Shown here: piece by piece, positions 7,707 to 15,098 of the stretch | How positions within the stretch are numbered: the first letter of the stretch is position 1 | Layout: each line of letters begins with the position of its first letter | Source: Bacillota bacterium | GTDB lineage: Bacteria > Bacillota > JADQBR01 | Assembly: GCA_016278515.1 (NCBI GenBank) | Contig: JADQBR010000118.1 | Location: 1 to 40,983 of the forward strand | Direction of reading: 5' to 3' | DNA length: 40,983 nucleotides | Made by a program: the position numbers and the translations under genes | The notes under the pieces: model-generated | Told to the model about the DNA's origin: nothing | What the model saw: only the letters and a program-made list of their open reading frames with translations | The model's database searches: none

Positions 7707-9695
7707 ATGGCTTATTATAAATCTATGTGTCCTTTGGATTGTTTTGATTCGTGTGCTTGGCGAGTGGAAACAAGTAACGGGAAGATCGTCAAGGTTTCTG
7801 GTGACATGGATCACCCCTTTACAAAGGGCAAGGTTTGCCCTAAGGCTAAAAAGCAGATCGAGCGTATGTATAGCCCGGATAGAGTGCTCTATCCTTTGCG
7901 AAAGGTTGGCTCGGGCTGGCAAAAAGTGTCCTGGGATGATGCGTTTGAATTAATTTGCCACAAGTTGACTAATATTGCTGAAGAAAGTGGTACGACTGCT
8001 GTGCTGCACAATTTTGACTCCGGCAGCAACGGTATGCTTAATGAATTGGACCGTCGATTCTTTAATGCGTACGGTGGTGTTACTACAACTCATGGAAGCC
8101 TTTGCTGGGGGGCGGGCAAAGCCGCCCAAACCATGGATTTTGGTGGTTGTCGGGCCCATCGATGGGATGAGGTTTTAAACAGCAAAGTAGTTGTGCTGTG
8201 GGGGCGTAACGTTCCTGCTACTAACCGGCACTTATTGCCTTTACTCCAGGATGTGAAAAGAAACGGCGGTAAAGTGGTGGTAATTAACCCGGTGCGTATC
8301 CAACTGCCTTTTGAACCAGACCTTTTTTTACCTGTCCAACCTGGGGCAGACGGTGTATTGGCATTGGCAGTCGGGCATGTGTTGTGCCGGGAACGATGGT
8401 TAGACCTTTCGTTTATATCGGAGCATGTAGATGGTTTTGAAGGATACCTGGAACTTATAAAAGAGATTACGCCGGATAAAGCCGCTCGTATTACGGGCAT
8501 TTCAGCCGACTTAATAGAAAAATTTGCGGCTATTTATGGTAAGGGAGGACCAGCGAGCATATTCTTTGGCTACGGTATGCAGCGGTACAGTAACGGCGGT
8601 CAGGCTGTGAGAGCAATTGATGCTCTGGCTGCCATTACCGGTAATGTCGGTAAAAGGGGCGGCGGGGCGAATTACTCTTATGCAGATTACAAATCGGAAA
8701 TGTTCGGTGATATAAGCGGTGATGAACTAGCCGTCTCTAAAAGACATATATCTTATCCTCGCTGGGGAGAAGAGGTGCTCAATCTAGATTCGCCGCCCAT
8801 TCGAGCGATCTTTGTTACTCGTTCAAACCCGGTGACGCAGTTGCCTGATACAACAAAGGTGAAGGAGGTATTTAAAAAAGCGGAGTTTGTGGTTACTGTG
8901 GACTTTACATTAACGGATACGGCAGAGGAAAGTGATATAGTGCTGCCTTGTGCGACTATTTTTGAAACTGAGAATATAGTTGCTAATGGTATGAACCAGT
9001 ACTTTGCTTATACCCCTAAGGTAGTTGAACCGCTGGGTGACAGTCGGTCTGACGCATGGATTTTTTCGGAGTTAGCTAAACGAATGGGTTTGATTAATAG
9101 ATTTGGTAGTTTTACAACGGAGCAGTGGATGGAAGAACTGATTAAGCCTCTTAATAAATATGACGTTAATCTTAGTATTCTAAAAGAAAATGGTATTATG
9201 GAAAACCCGATAATAACCGATATTGCTTGGGAGGATAAAAAATTCCCCACGTCGTCAGGCAAGGTTAACATTCTAACGAATAATTTCTCTGGCCAGAATT
9301 CCTTGGGCAGTGTCGGGGAAATTGGAGATAAGACCGTTAAAAATGAATTTCCCCTGATATTACTAACTCCTCATAGCAGCGAAAGGCTTCATTCCCAATT
9401 TCATAATCTACAACTGAATGACCAAGTTCGAATGCCAGTATTAGCCCATCCTGAGACAGCTATAAAACATGGTTTCGCTAACGGTCAAAACGTAATTGTT
9501 GAAAGCCCAAGAGGGCAAGTCCAGGGTAGTGTTAAGTTGACCGAGAAGGTTCTTCCCGGTGTGGTGTTAATAGAATCGGGTTGGTGGATAAAATTTGGCG
9601 GCGGCGTAAATTTTTTAACTCCTAATACAGAGTCTGATATTGGGTTAACCAGCGCTTATTACGATTGTAGATGCAATATTAAAAAAGATATTTAA
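7707..9695 (+). CDS. Molybdopterin-dependent oxidoreductase, DMSO-reductase family
   Basis: A 662-residue enzyme. Cys8, Cys12, Cys16 and Cys44 (MCPLDCFDSC ... KVCPKA) form the N-terminal 4Fe-4S site. 'GSLCWGAG' at about 130-137 offers Cys133 as a possible Mo/W ligand. 'VVVLWGRNVPATN' and 'VFVTRSNPVTQLPDT'-like segments are typical bis-MGD binding blocks, and a C-terminal molydop-binding domain runs from about residue 545. No Tat signal is present, so the protein is probably cytoplasmic, resembling the YyaE/BisC-like single-subunit group. It begins 8 bases after the ccdA stop and ends in a strong terminator, suggesting one operon with scfB-ccdA. No electron-transfer or membrane subunit is adjacent. 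Substrate unknown. Confidence 0.88.
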   Translation: MAYYKSMCPLDCFDSCAWRVETSNGKIVKVSGDMDHPFTKGKVCPKAKKQIERMYSPDRVLYPLRKVGSGWQKVSWDDAFELICHKLTNIAEESGTTAVLHNFDSGSNGMLNELDRRFFNAYGGVTTTHGSLCWGAGKAAQTMDFGGCRAHRWDEVLNSKVVVLWGRNVPATNRHLLPLLQDVKRNGGKVVVINPVRIQLPFEPDLFLPVQPGADGVLALAVGHVLCRERWLDLSFISEHVDGFEGYLELIKEITPDKAARITGISADLIEKFAAIYGKGGPASIFFGYGMQRYSNGGQAVRAIDALAAITGNVGKRGGGANYSYADYKSEMFGDISGDELAVSKRHISYPRWGEEVLNLDSPPIRAIFVTRSNPVTQLPDTTKVKEVFKKAEFVVTVDFTLTDTAEESDIVLPCATIFETENIVANGMNQYFAYTPKVVEPLGDSRSDAWIFSELAKRMGLINRFGSFTTEQWMEELIKPLNKYDVNLSILKENGIMENPIITDIAWEDKKFPTSSGKVNILTNNFSGQNSLGSVGEIGDKTVKNEFPLILLTPHSSERLHSQFHNLQLNDQVRMPVLAHPETAIKHGFANGQNVIVESPRGQVQGSVKLTEKVLPGVVLIESGWWIKFGGGVNFLTPNTESDIGLTSAYYDCRCNIKKDI

Positions 9696-9696
9696 A

Positions 9697-9724
9697 TGTC
9701 CAAGGCAACTTGGACATTTTTTTT
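9697..9724 (+). terminator. Intrinsic terminator after the molybdopterin enzyme
   Basis: Perfect 8-bp stem TGTCCAAG/CTTGGACA with a GCAA loop, followed by eight T residues. Confidence 0.9.
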
Positions 9725-9941
9725 GTTCTTAAATTACAGATAGATGCGTAAAATTAATCAAAAAGATAAATTCATCGACATAAATCCTGACAATGACGGA
9801 TATTACGCTAAAGGAATTATACACTAAAGGGGCGTATATATTAGAGAGGGAAAAGCTTGTACAATGTGTTTGGTTAATTTTGCCACAACAAATGTCTGAA
9901 TATATACATAAGATGTAGTAGGGGTTGAAAGGAGGCGTATA

Positions 9942-11375
9942 ATGCATTGCTTTTCTAAGGAGGAAATCCTTTCCCAAGGCAGCACAATCCCCATCAAAAA
10001 GAATAAACCGCATAAAAATTGGTCTCAATTTGGCAGTAATCCAATAGTTTGGCTAACGGCAGTTATATTATTAATATTTATTACAACCTTAGTGTTTCTT
10101 CCAAACCCGATTAAAGCCTATGATATGGTTTTGGATGGTGAACACTTGGCCTATGTCCAAGATAAGACCACAGCCGAGGAAGTTTTATCTAAAGCAAAGG
10201 CCGATTTATCTGAGGGAGTTCAAGGAGATATTGTTTGGGAAAACATGGTCAATATTATACCAACAGAGTTTAATGAAGAAGAAAACTTTATGAGCAGTGA
10301 TACGTTATATTCTATGTTAAAAGCAGAGATGAAGTTCCGAGTTTTAGCGGCGGCAATTGTAATTAAGGGAGAAAATATAGTAGCATTAAAAGACAAAAAG
10401 ACTGGGGAAAAAGTGTTGGATCGAATAAAGAATAGCTTTATGCCTAAAAGTAGTCGGGCGGAGATAGAAGGCATAGAGTTTGAAGAATCAGTAGAGATAA
10501 CATCAGTTAATGCTAAGCAAGAGGATATAGTAGACTGGGTGGAAGCATATAATCTGCTGACTGCGGGAAATAAGGCTGTTAAAAGGCATACTGTTAAAGA
10601 AGGGGATTCTATTTGGACCATCGCTAGAGCTTATGAATTAACTCAAGAGGATGTGTTGGAAGCAAATCCTGAATTGACAGATACGGATAGCCTTAAGCCT
10701 GGACAAGAAATAAACTTGGTTAAGGCCAATCCTATGCTTCATGTTATTGCTTCCTACCAAGAAAAGACTAATGAGCGGGTTCCTTTCCCAGTTAAAATTG
10801 TTAATGACGACTCTTTGTGGAGAGGCCAAGAGGAAGTAAAGCATGGGGGAGAATACGGGGAGAAAGTAGTCCAATACCGTATTGTGTTAAACAACGGCAA
10901 GGAGATCGAACGCCAGGTTCTCAACGAAGAAGTAACGGATGATCCGGAAGAGAAAATAATTCACAGGGGCACCAAGGCAATGGTAGCCTCGCGTGGAGCC
11001 GGCGGCAGCGGGCAACTGGGGTGGCCTATACGTGGTGTCATCACTTCAGGCTATGGCGACCGTAGTGGCGAATTTCACACGGGTATTGACATTGACGGTA
11101 AGAAAGGCGACCCAGTATTAGCAGCAGGCGATGGCAAGGTGATTTTTGCAGGCAGGTCCGGAAATTATGGCAAGATGGTAGTCGTTGACCATGGAGATGG
11201 CTTAGAGACTCGCTATGCTCATAATTCAGAACTAAAGGTTGAAATTGGCCAGGAAGTTTCACGGGGAGACGTAATTTCTTTAGTGGGAAATACGGGGCGT
11301 AGCACAGGAACGCATCTGCATTTGGAAGTATTGATTAACGGTAATAGAAGAAATCCGCTGCGTTATCTGAATTAA
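9942..11375 (+). CDS. Membrane-anchored LysM/G5/M23 cell-wall endopeptidase
   Basis: A 477-residue protein. One transmembrane segment (about 34-54) follows a basic N-terminus. A long extracytoplasmic region (about 60-205) precedes a LysM domain (about 213-258, 'HTVKEGDSIWTIARAYELT'). A G5-like domain follows (about 262-340, ending 'EEVTDDPEEKIIHRGTK'), then a C-terminal M23 (LytM) zinc peptidase. The zinc ligands are visible in 'HTGIDID' and 'GTHLHLEV'. The ATG at 9942 has AAAGGAGG at ideal spacing. It should bind and cleave peptidoglycan cross-links or stem peptides; this domain order is common for growth and sporulation wall hydrolases of Clostridia. Monocistronic, with a strong terminator. 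Confidence 0.9.
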   Translation: MHCFSKEEILSQGSTIPIKKNKPHKNWSQFGSNPIVWLTAVILLIFITTLVFLPNPIKAYDMVLDGEHLAYVQDKTTAEEVLSKAKADLSEGVQGDIVWENMVNIIPTEFNEEENFMSSDTLYSMLKAEMKFRVLAAAIVIKGENIVALKDKKTGEKVLDRIKNSFMPKSSRAEIEGIEFEESVEITSVNAKQEDIVDWVEAYNLLTAGNKAVKRHTVKEGDSIWTIARAYELTQEDVLEANPELTDTDSLKPGQEINLVKANPMLHVIASYQEKTNERVPFPVKIVNDDSLWRGQEEVKHGGEYGEKVVQYRIVLNNGKEIERQVLNEEVTDDPEEKIIHRGTKAMVASRGAGGSGQLGWPIRGVITSGYGDRSGEFHTGIDIDGKKGDPVLAAGDGKVIFAGRSGNYGKMVVVDHGDGLETRYAHNSELKVEIGQEVSRGDVISLVGNTGRSTGTHLHLEVLINGNRRNPLRYLN

Positions 11376-11381
11376 ATTTTT

Positions 11382-11412
11382 AACCCTTCTAAAAAAGAAG
11401 GGTTATTTTTTT
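11382..11412 (+). terminator. Intrinsic terminator after the M23 peptidase
   Basis: Stem AACCCTTCT/AGAAGGGTT with an A-rich loop, followed by ATTTTTTT. Confidence 0.9.
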
Positions 11413-11440
11413 AAAATATAACGGAATAATAAAATAAGGG

Positions 11441-11470
11441 TTGAATTTTTAGCGTAATTGTACTTATAAT
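11441..11470 (+). promoter_or_regulatory. Promoter of the CoA-binding protein / trxB operon
   Basis: TTGAAT (11441-11446), an 18-bp spacer and TATAAT (11465-11470) form a good sigma-A promoter about 45 bases before the GTG start at 11515. Confidence 0.65.
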
Positions 11471-11514
11471 ATAATTAAACATATACCCTAGTGGGGTAAG
11501 AGGAGTGAGCGTTC

Positions 11515-11901
11515 GTGGATTGGAAGAATGTTAAAACAATTGCTGTAATTGGGTTGTCCGACAAGCCTGAACGGGATAGTTATCGTGTTGCAGACTATTT
11601 GCAGGAACAAGGATTTAGGATCATTCCTGTTAACCCGACTAAGAACAATATTTTGGGTGAAAAATGCTACCCTTCATTAAAAGATATCCCTAAAGATGTA
11701 GAAGTAGATTTGGTGGATGTTTTTCGCAAGTCGGAAGCGGTGCCTGATATAGTTGAAGAAACATTAGCCTTCAAGGCTCAGGTTCTCTGGCTGCAGGAAG
11801 GAGTGGTTCACGAGGAAGCAGCTGAAAAGGCCAGACAAACAGGAATTGAAGTTATTATGGATAAATGTATAATGAAAGAGCATAGAGAGGATGTTGTATA
11901 A
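11515..11901 (+). CDS. CoA-binding domain protein (YccU-like)
   Basis: A 128-residue Rossmann-fold protein. '[22 protein letters not shown]' and '[23 protein letters not shown]' are the signature of the CoA_binding_2 family, which resembles the CoA-binding domain of succinyl-CoA synthetase alpha. The protein is cytoplasmic; its cellular role is poorly defined. The start is GTG with AGAGGAG upstream. The stop codon lies one base before the trxB ATG, so the two form an operon, suggesting a thiol or redox context. Length is normal for the family. Confidence 0.88.
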   Translation: MDWKNVKTIAVIGLSDKPERDSYRVADYLQEQGFRIIPVNPTKNNILGEKCYPSLKDIPKDVEVDLVDVFRKSEAVPDIVEETLAFKAQVLWLQEGVVHEEAAEKARQTGIEVIMDKCIMKEHREDVV

Positions 11902-11902
11902 A

Positions 11903-12820
11903 ATGATTTATGATTTGGCTATCATCGGTGGCGGCCCGGCGGGGCTTACTGCTGCATTATACGGAGCGAGGGGCGGCTTAAAAACAATTGTTTTGGAAAG
12001 TTCCATGCCCGGGGGGCAAGCTGCCTTAACCGACATCATTGACAACTATCCCGGATTTCCTGAAGGAATTAGCGGGCCGGAATTAATGACTAAATTTCAT
12101 CAGCAGGCTACCCGACATGGTGCGGAGTTCAAAATGTCAGAGGTAAAAAGCATTGATGATCAAGGAGAGGTCAAGCGAATTGTAACCGGTGAAGAGGAAA
12201 TAGAAGCTAAGAGCATTGTAATAGCCACTGGTGCAAAGGCAAGAAAAGTTGGTGTGCCAGGTGAAGAAAAATTTCAAGGCCGTGGTGTTTCTTACTGTGC
12301 AACTTGTGATGGTGCGTTTTTCAAGGACAAAAGGGTAGCGGTTATAGGTGGTGGTGACTCAGCGGTAGAAGAGGCCTTGTTCTTAACTAAGTATGCCTCT
12401 CAAGTAGTTATTATTCATCGCAGAGATCAACTACGAGCTGTAAAAATTCTACAGGAGAAGGCACTTAATAATGAAAAAATGGATTTTTTATGGGACAGCA
12501 CAGTGCAAGAGATTAAAGGAAACAGCAAAGTTGAACAGGTTGCAGTAAAGAATGTTAAGACTGGGGACATAGCAGACCATCAATTTGACGGCGTCTTTGT
12601 TTTCGTCGGGACTGTACCTAACACAGCTTACTTGAAAGATGTTGTGGAGTTAAACGAAAAAGGTTATGTTATTGCAAGTGATTTTCTTCAAACCTCTGCC
12701 AAAGGAATTTTTGTTGCTGGTGATGTTAGGGAAAAATTCTTGCGTCAGGTTAGTACGGCGGTAGGTGACGGCGCCCATGCTGCTATGGCGGCAGAAAGAT
12801 ATTTGGGCGGTATAATGTAA
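11903..12820 (+). CDS. trxB: Thioredoxin reductase
   Basis: A 305-residue flavoprotein. The FAD-binding motif GGGPAG is at 9-14, the redox pair CATC at Cys132/Cys135, the NADPH-binding motif 'GGGDSAVEE' follows, and the C-terminal FAD motif is '[23 protein letters not shown]'. It transfers electrons from NADPH to thioredoxin in the cytoplasm. I prefer the ATG at 11903 ([11 protein letters not shown]), matching the family N-terminus; the ATG at 11891 directly abuts AGAGAGG with no spacing. It follows the CoA-binding gene by one base and ends in an intrinsic terminator. It could supply reduced thioredoxin for the CcdA-like protein at 7012; that is inference. Confidence 0.95.
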   Translation: MIYDLAIIGGGPAGLTAALYGARGGLKTIVLESSMPGGQAALTDIIDNYPGFPEGISGPELMTKFHQQATRHGAEFKMSEVKSIDDQGEVKRIVTGEEEIEAKSIVIATGAKARKVGVPGEEKFQGRGVSYCATCDGAFFKDKRVAVIGGGDSAVEEALFLTKYASQVVIIHRRDQLRAVKILQEKALNNEKMDFLWDSTVQEIKGNSKVEQVAVKNVKTGDIADHQFDGVFVFVGTVPNTAYLKDVVELNEKGYVIASDFLQTSAKGIFVAGDVREKFLRQVSTAVGDGAHAAMAAERYLGGIM

Positions 12821-12834
12821 TAGTGATGTTCAGT

Positions 12835-12867
12835 AAAAATACAGCTGACAAGGCTGTATTTTTATTT
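12835..12867 (+). terminator. Intrinsic terminator after trxB
   Basis: Stem ATACAGC/GCTGTAT with a 7-base loop, followed by TTTTATTT. Confidence 0.8.
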
Positions 12868-12880
12868 GCGTTATTTTGGG

Positions 12881-12909
12881 TTGACAAAATACGGTGGTTC
12901 TACTAGAAT
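12881..12909 (+). promoter_or_regulatory. Promoter upstream of copZ
   Basis: TTGACA (12881-12886), a 17-bp spacer and TAGAAT (12904-12909) form a near-consensus sigma-A promoter. Transcription should start at about 12916, immediately before or inside the operator at 12918. Confidence 0.7.
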
Positions 12910-12917
12910 TTAAACCG

Positions 12918-12932
12918 TACCCCCATATGGTA
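12918..12932. promoter_or_regulatory. CsoR-like copper operator candidate
   Basis: TACCCCCATATGGTA is a TACC...GGTA inverted repeat with an internal C-tract, resembling operators bound by CsoR copper repressors upstream of copZ/copA genes. It covers the predicted transcription start of the copZ promoter. No csoR gene lies in the window. Confidence 0.5.
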
Positions 12933-13092
12933 TAATTTGTGAAGTAGTAAATATAAATTAACTTTTCATAGGGCATGATAATTGTGCAAGATGGCAGCTG
13001 GCACTATAACGTTTTAAGGTTAGACCTATTGAAGTTTAAGTGAAATAAATTGAATATAAGTCAAAGCTATACTTATGAAGGAGGTGACATTA

Positions 13093-13305
13093 ATGGGAGA
13101 TAAAATGATGGATATTAGCGTGGCTGGTATGACATGCGGTCATTGCAAAATGGCTGTGGAGAATGCCTTAAAAACCTTAGATGGCGTTACCATGGCAGAG
13201 GTAGATTTGTCTGCAAACAAGGTAGCCGTCAAATTTGACGAAAGCCAAGTAAGCTATGAAAAATTGAAAAAATCAATTAAAGATGCCGGTTATGAGGTTC
13301 AATAG
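13093..13305 (+). CDS. copZ: Copper chaperone, heavy-metal-associated (HMA) domain
   Basis: A 70-residue protein consisting of one HMA domain. The metal-binding motif GMTCGHC gives Cys15 and Cys18, followed by 'VENALKTLDGV' and 'VKFDESQVSYEKLKKSIKDAGYEV'. I choose the ATG at 13093 because AAGGAGGTGA lies five bases upstream; the ATG at 13075 precedes that site. It is a cytoplasmic Cu(I) carrier that normally hands copper to a CopA ATPase, which is not in this window. A roughly 175-base leader with a CsoR-like operator precedes it and a strong terminator follows, so it is monocistronic. Assignment of the domain is secure; metal specificity is inferred. Confidence 0.88.
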   Translation: MGDKMMDISVAGMTCGHCKMAVENALKTLDGVTMAEVDLSANKVAVKFDESQVSYEKLKKSIKDAGYEVQ

Positions 13306-13313
13306 CTAAAGCA

Positions 13314-13346
13314 GCCCTAAGAAAAAATTTCTTAGGGCGTTTTTTA
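13314..13346 (+). terminator. Intrinsic terminator after copZ
   Basis: Perfect 11-bp stem GCCCTAAGAAA/TTTCTTAGGGC followed by GTTTTTT. Confidence 0.92.
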
Positions 13347-13360
13347 TCCTTCGAATACTA

Positions 13361-13390
13361 TTGACCGTAGTAACCGAAACGCGTTATTAT
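13361..13390 (+). promoter_or_regulatory. Candidate promoter of the ccm operon
   Basis: TTGACC (13361-13366), an 18-bp spacer and TATTAT (13385-13390) lie just after the copZ terminator. The resulting leader of about 190 bases to the first gene shows no riboswitch I recognise. Confidence 0.5.
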
Positions 13391-13585
13391 ATATAATGTA
13401 GTTGATAATCAAGAAGGCTAAAAGGGGTTGCTTTTCTCAAATGGCTAAAAGGCAATTAATGTAAAACAAAAAAGTGATTTTAGTGCAGGATTTTGTTTTA
13501 AATCAGAGAACTTACTAAAGTACGTATTTTAGCCAGCTTATGTGAAAGTGGTTACAAAAAAGCAACATTGATGAGGAGGATATTA

Positions 13586-14560
13586 ATGGCAATAACAAGA
13601 ACCAAAAGATTATTCTTTTTTGTGCTATTGATAGCAATTGCTACTATGATTTTTCCACAGGTACCGGCCTTTGCTGAGTCAGAAAGCATGACTATGGATA
13701 ACCTTTATTATTCCATTTGGCCAGAATATGACCGGTCACCAGATGTGTTGGTTATATATTCAGGCATATTTGTTAATGATACAGGCAAAGCTTTCCAAGG
13801 GGAATTGCAGTATAACATACCAAAAGGCGCTGAGATTAACATGGTGTGTGAAACTGAGGAGGGAATGCTTTGTCAGAAATATGAAGTAAAGACAGATAAC
13901 CCCGATTACGATGTAATTGTCTGGAAGCCTTCTCATGCTATTGAACCTGGTGCCGAATTTCCGATCATGATGGAATATTATTATACACCGTTTGGATCGG
14001 CTAATCCTAAACAGTTTACTCAAACTTTTCGGCCTGCTTTCCCGGTAAGCAATTTAACGGTAGAGATTAAGGCACCAAAAGGAGCAACTGGATTAACTTT
14101 ATCTCCGGAAGCTGAAAAAACAGCAGGTGATGACGATGGCTTTACTAATTACCTATATAGTTTCCAGAATGTAGCCACGGAGGATGCTAAAGAATTTGAA
14201 ATTAGCTATACAAGGGAAAGTAATGAACCTTCAGTTAAAGCTGAGGATGTACAGCAATCAACTGATAACTCACAGGAGCAGACCCAGTCTTCAGTGAACT
14301 CTACAATAATTATCCTACTAATAGTGTTCATTATTCTACTAGCTGTATTTCTATTTATCGCTGTGAATAATAATAATAACAATAAAAAATCCCAACAAAA
14401 AGGTAGAAAGAACAGTAAGAAAGGAAATAAGACTAAAGCAAAAGGCGGTGTTAATAAGAAAGAGGCTACAGAAGAAAAACGTAAGTTGCGAAAAATGCTT
14501 ATTGACGGGAAAATAGGCGAAGATACTTATAAGAAGCTATTAGATGAAATTGATGAATAA
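13586..14560 (+). CDS. Exported, membrane-anchored protein of the ccm operon (unknown function)
   Basis: A 324-residue protein starting at the ATG at 13586, which follows GAGGAGGA by five bases. Residues 1-30 form a signal peptide ending near 'PAFAE'. About 190 residues of beta-rich extracytoplasmic domain follow, including two cysteines in 'MVCETEEGMLC'. A Ser/Gln linker leads to a transmembrane helix around residues 240-262 ('STIIILLIVFIILLAVFLFI'). The cytoplasmic tail begins with an Asn/Lys-rich stretch and ends in a short helical domain, 'LRKMLIDGKIGEDTYKKLLDEI', like the SHOCT-type C-terminal motif. It heads the cytochrome c maturation operon and shares its layout with the protein at 18035. 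I know no function; a role in apocytochrome or haem handling is a guess from context. Confidence 0.8.
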   Translation: MAITRTKRLFFFVLLIAIATMIFPQVPAFAESESMTMDNLYYSIWPEYDRSPDVLVIYSGIFVNDTGKAFQGELQYNIPKGAEINMVCETEEGMLCQKYEVKTDNPDYDVIVWKPSHAIEPGAEFPIMMEYYYTPFGSANPKQFTQTFRPAFPVSNLTVEIKAPKGATGLTLSPEAEKTAGDDDGFTNYLYSFQNVATEDAKEFEISYTRESNEPSVKAEDVQQSTDNSQEQTQSSVNSTIIILLIVFIILLAVFLFIAVNNNNNNKKSQQKGRKNSKKGNKTKAKGGVNKKEATEEKRKLRKMLIDGKIGEDTYKKLLDEIDE

Positions 14561-14581
14561 ATTAAGTTGGGGGTGTCATCA

Positions 14582-14995
14582 GTGAAGCAAAGCACCAAGA
14601 TTTACATCGGAGCTCTAATTATCGTGGTGGCAATTGGTTATTTGATGTTTACCGGCTTCTCGAATTTCTCCGGGTATCAAGTGACTGTTAGTGATATAGT
14701 AAATGGGCAAGAGGACTATGGGGAGGACTTCCTGATGGTCCCCGGGCAATTGGTCGGCGGTACTACAAATTTTGATGGTAAAAACATAAAACTTACTTTT
14801 ACAATGACAGACGGCAGTGCAGAGCTTCCCGTTGTCTATAATGATGTTAAACCCGATAATTTTGAAGAGGCAACCGAGGTAATCCTTGAAGGGTATTATG
14901 ATAAAGCGGCTAATGTTTTTAGGGCCGAGAAACTTACTACAAAATGCCCTTCCAAATATGAAGCAGAGTCGACAGATAGTCAATCGGCTAAATAA
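14582..14995 (+). CDS. ccmE: CcmE haem chaperone, CxxxY variant
   Basis: A 137-residue protein with one N-terminal membrane anchor (about 5-24) and an OB-fold domain ('GYQVTVSDIV ... VPGQLVGGTT ... VILEGYYDKAANVFRAEKLTTKC'). CcmE carries haem covalently outside the cytoplasmic membrane on its way to CcmF. The canonical HxxxY haem-binding motif is replaced by C-P-S-K-Y near the C-terminus, the CxxxY form known from Desulfovibrio and archaea. The start is GTG at 14582, six bases after GGGGGTG; the longer frame from 14567 begins inside this ribosome-binding site. It is followed by a hairpin before ccmF. Confidence 0.9.
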   Translation: MKQSTKIYIGALIIVVAIGYLMFTGFSNFSGYQVTVSDIVNGQEDYGEDFLMVPGQLVGGTTNFDGKNIKLTFTMTDGSAELPVVYNDVKPDNFEEATEVILEGYYDKAANVFRAEKLTTKCPSKYEAESTDSQSAK

Positions 14996-15008
14996 CATAA
15001 TATAAGGT

Positions 15009-15031
15009 CGGTAGCAGGTTTGCTGCTACCG
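15009..15031 (+). terminator. GC-rich hairpin between ccmE and ccmF
   Basis: Perfect 9-bp stem CGGTAGCAG/CTGCTACCG with a 5-base loop. The following sequence (GTAATATTTTG) is only a weak T-run, so it may be a leaky terminator or an mRNA-processing or stability element within the operon. Confidence 0.5.
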
Positions 15032-15098
15032 GTAATATTTTGTGTAAAGAGAAAATATAGTTTTTGCAGGACATGATAGTGGACAAGGAGGGTATTTA

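Noticed and set aside
9725-9941. c-di-AMP (ydaO-type) riboswitch upstream of the M23 peptidase
   Set aside because: Such switches often precede wall-hydrolase genes, but the conserved core sequences are not visible here.
12937-13092. Riboswitch in the copZ leader
   Set aside because: I could not match the leader to any known aptamer, and the promoter/operator arrangement explains copper control without it.
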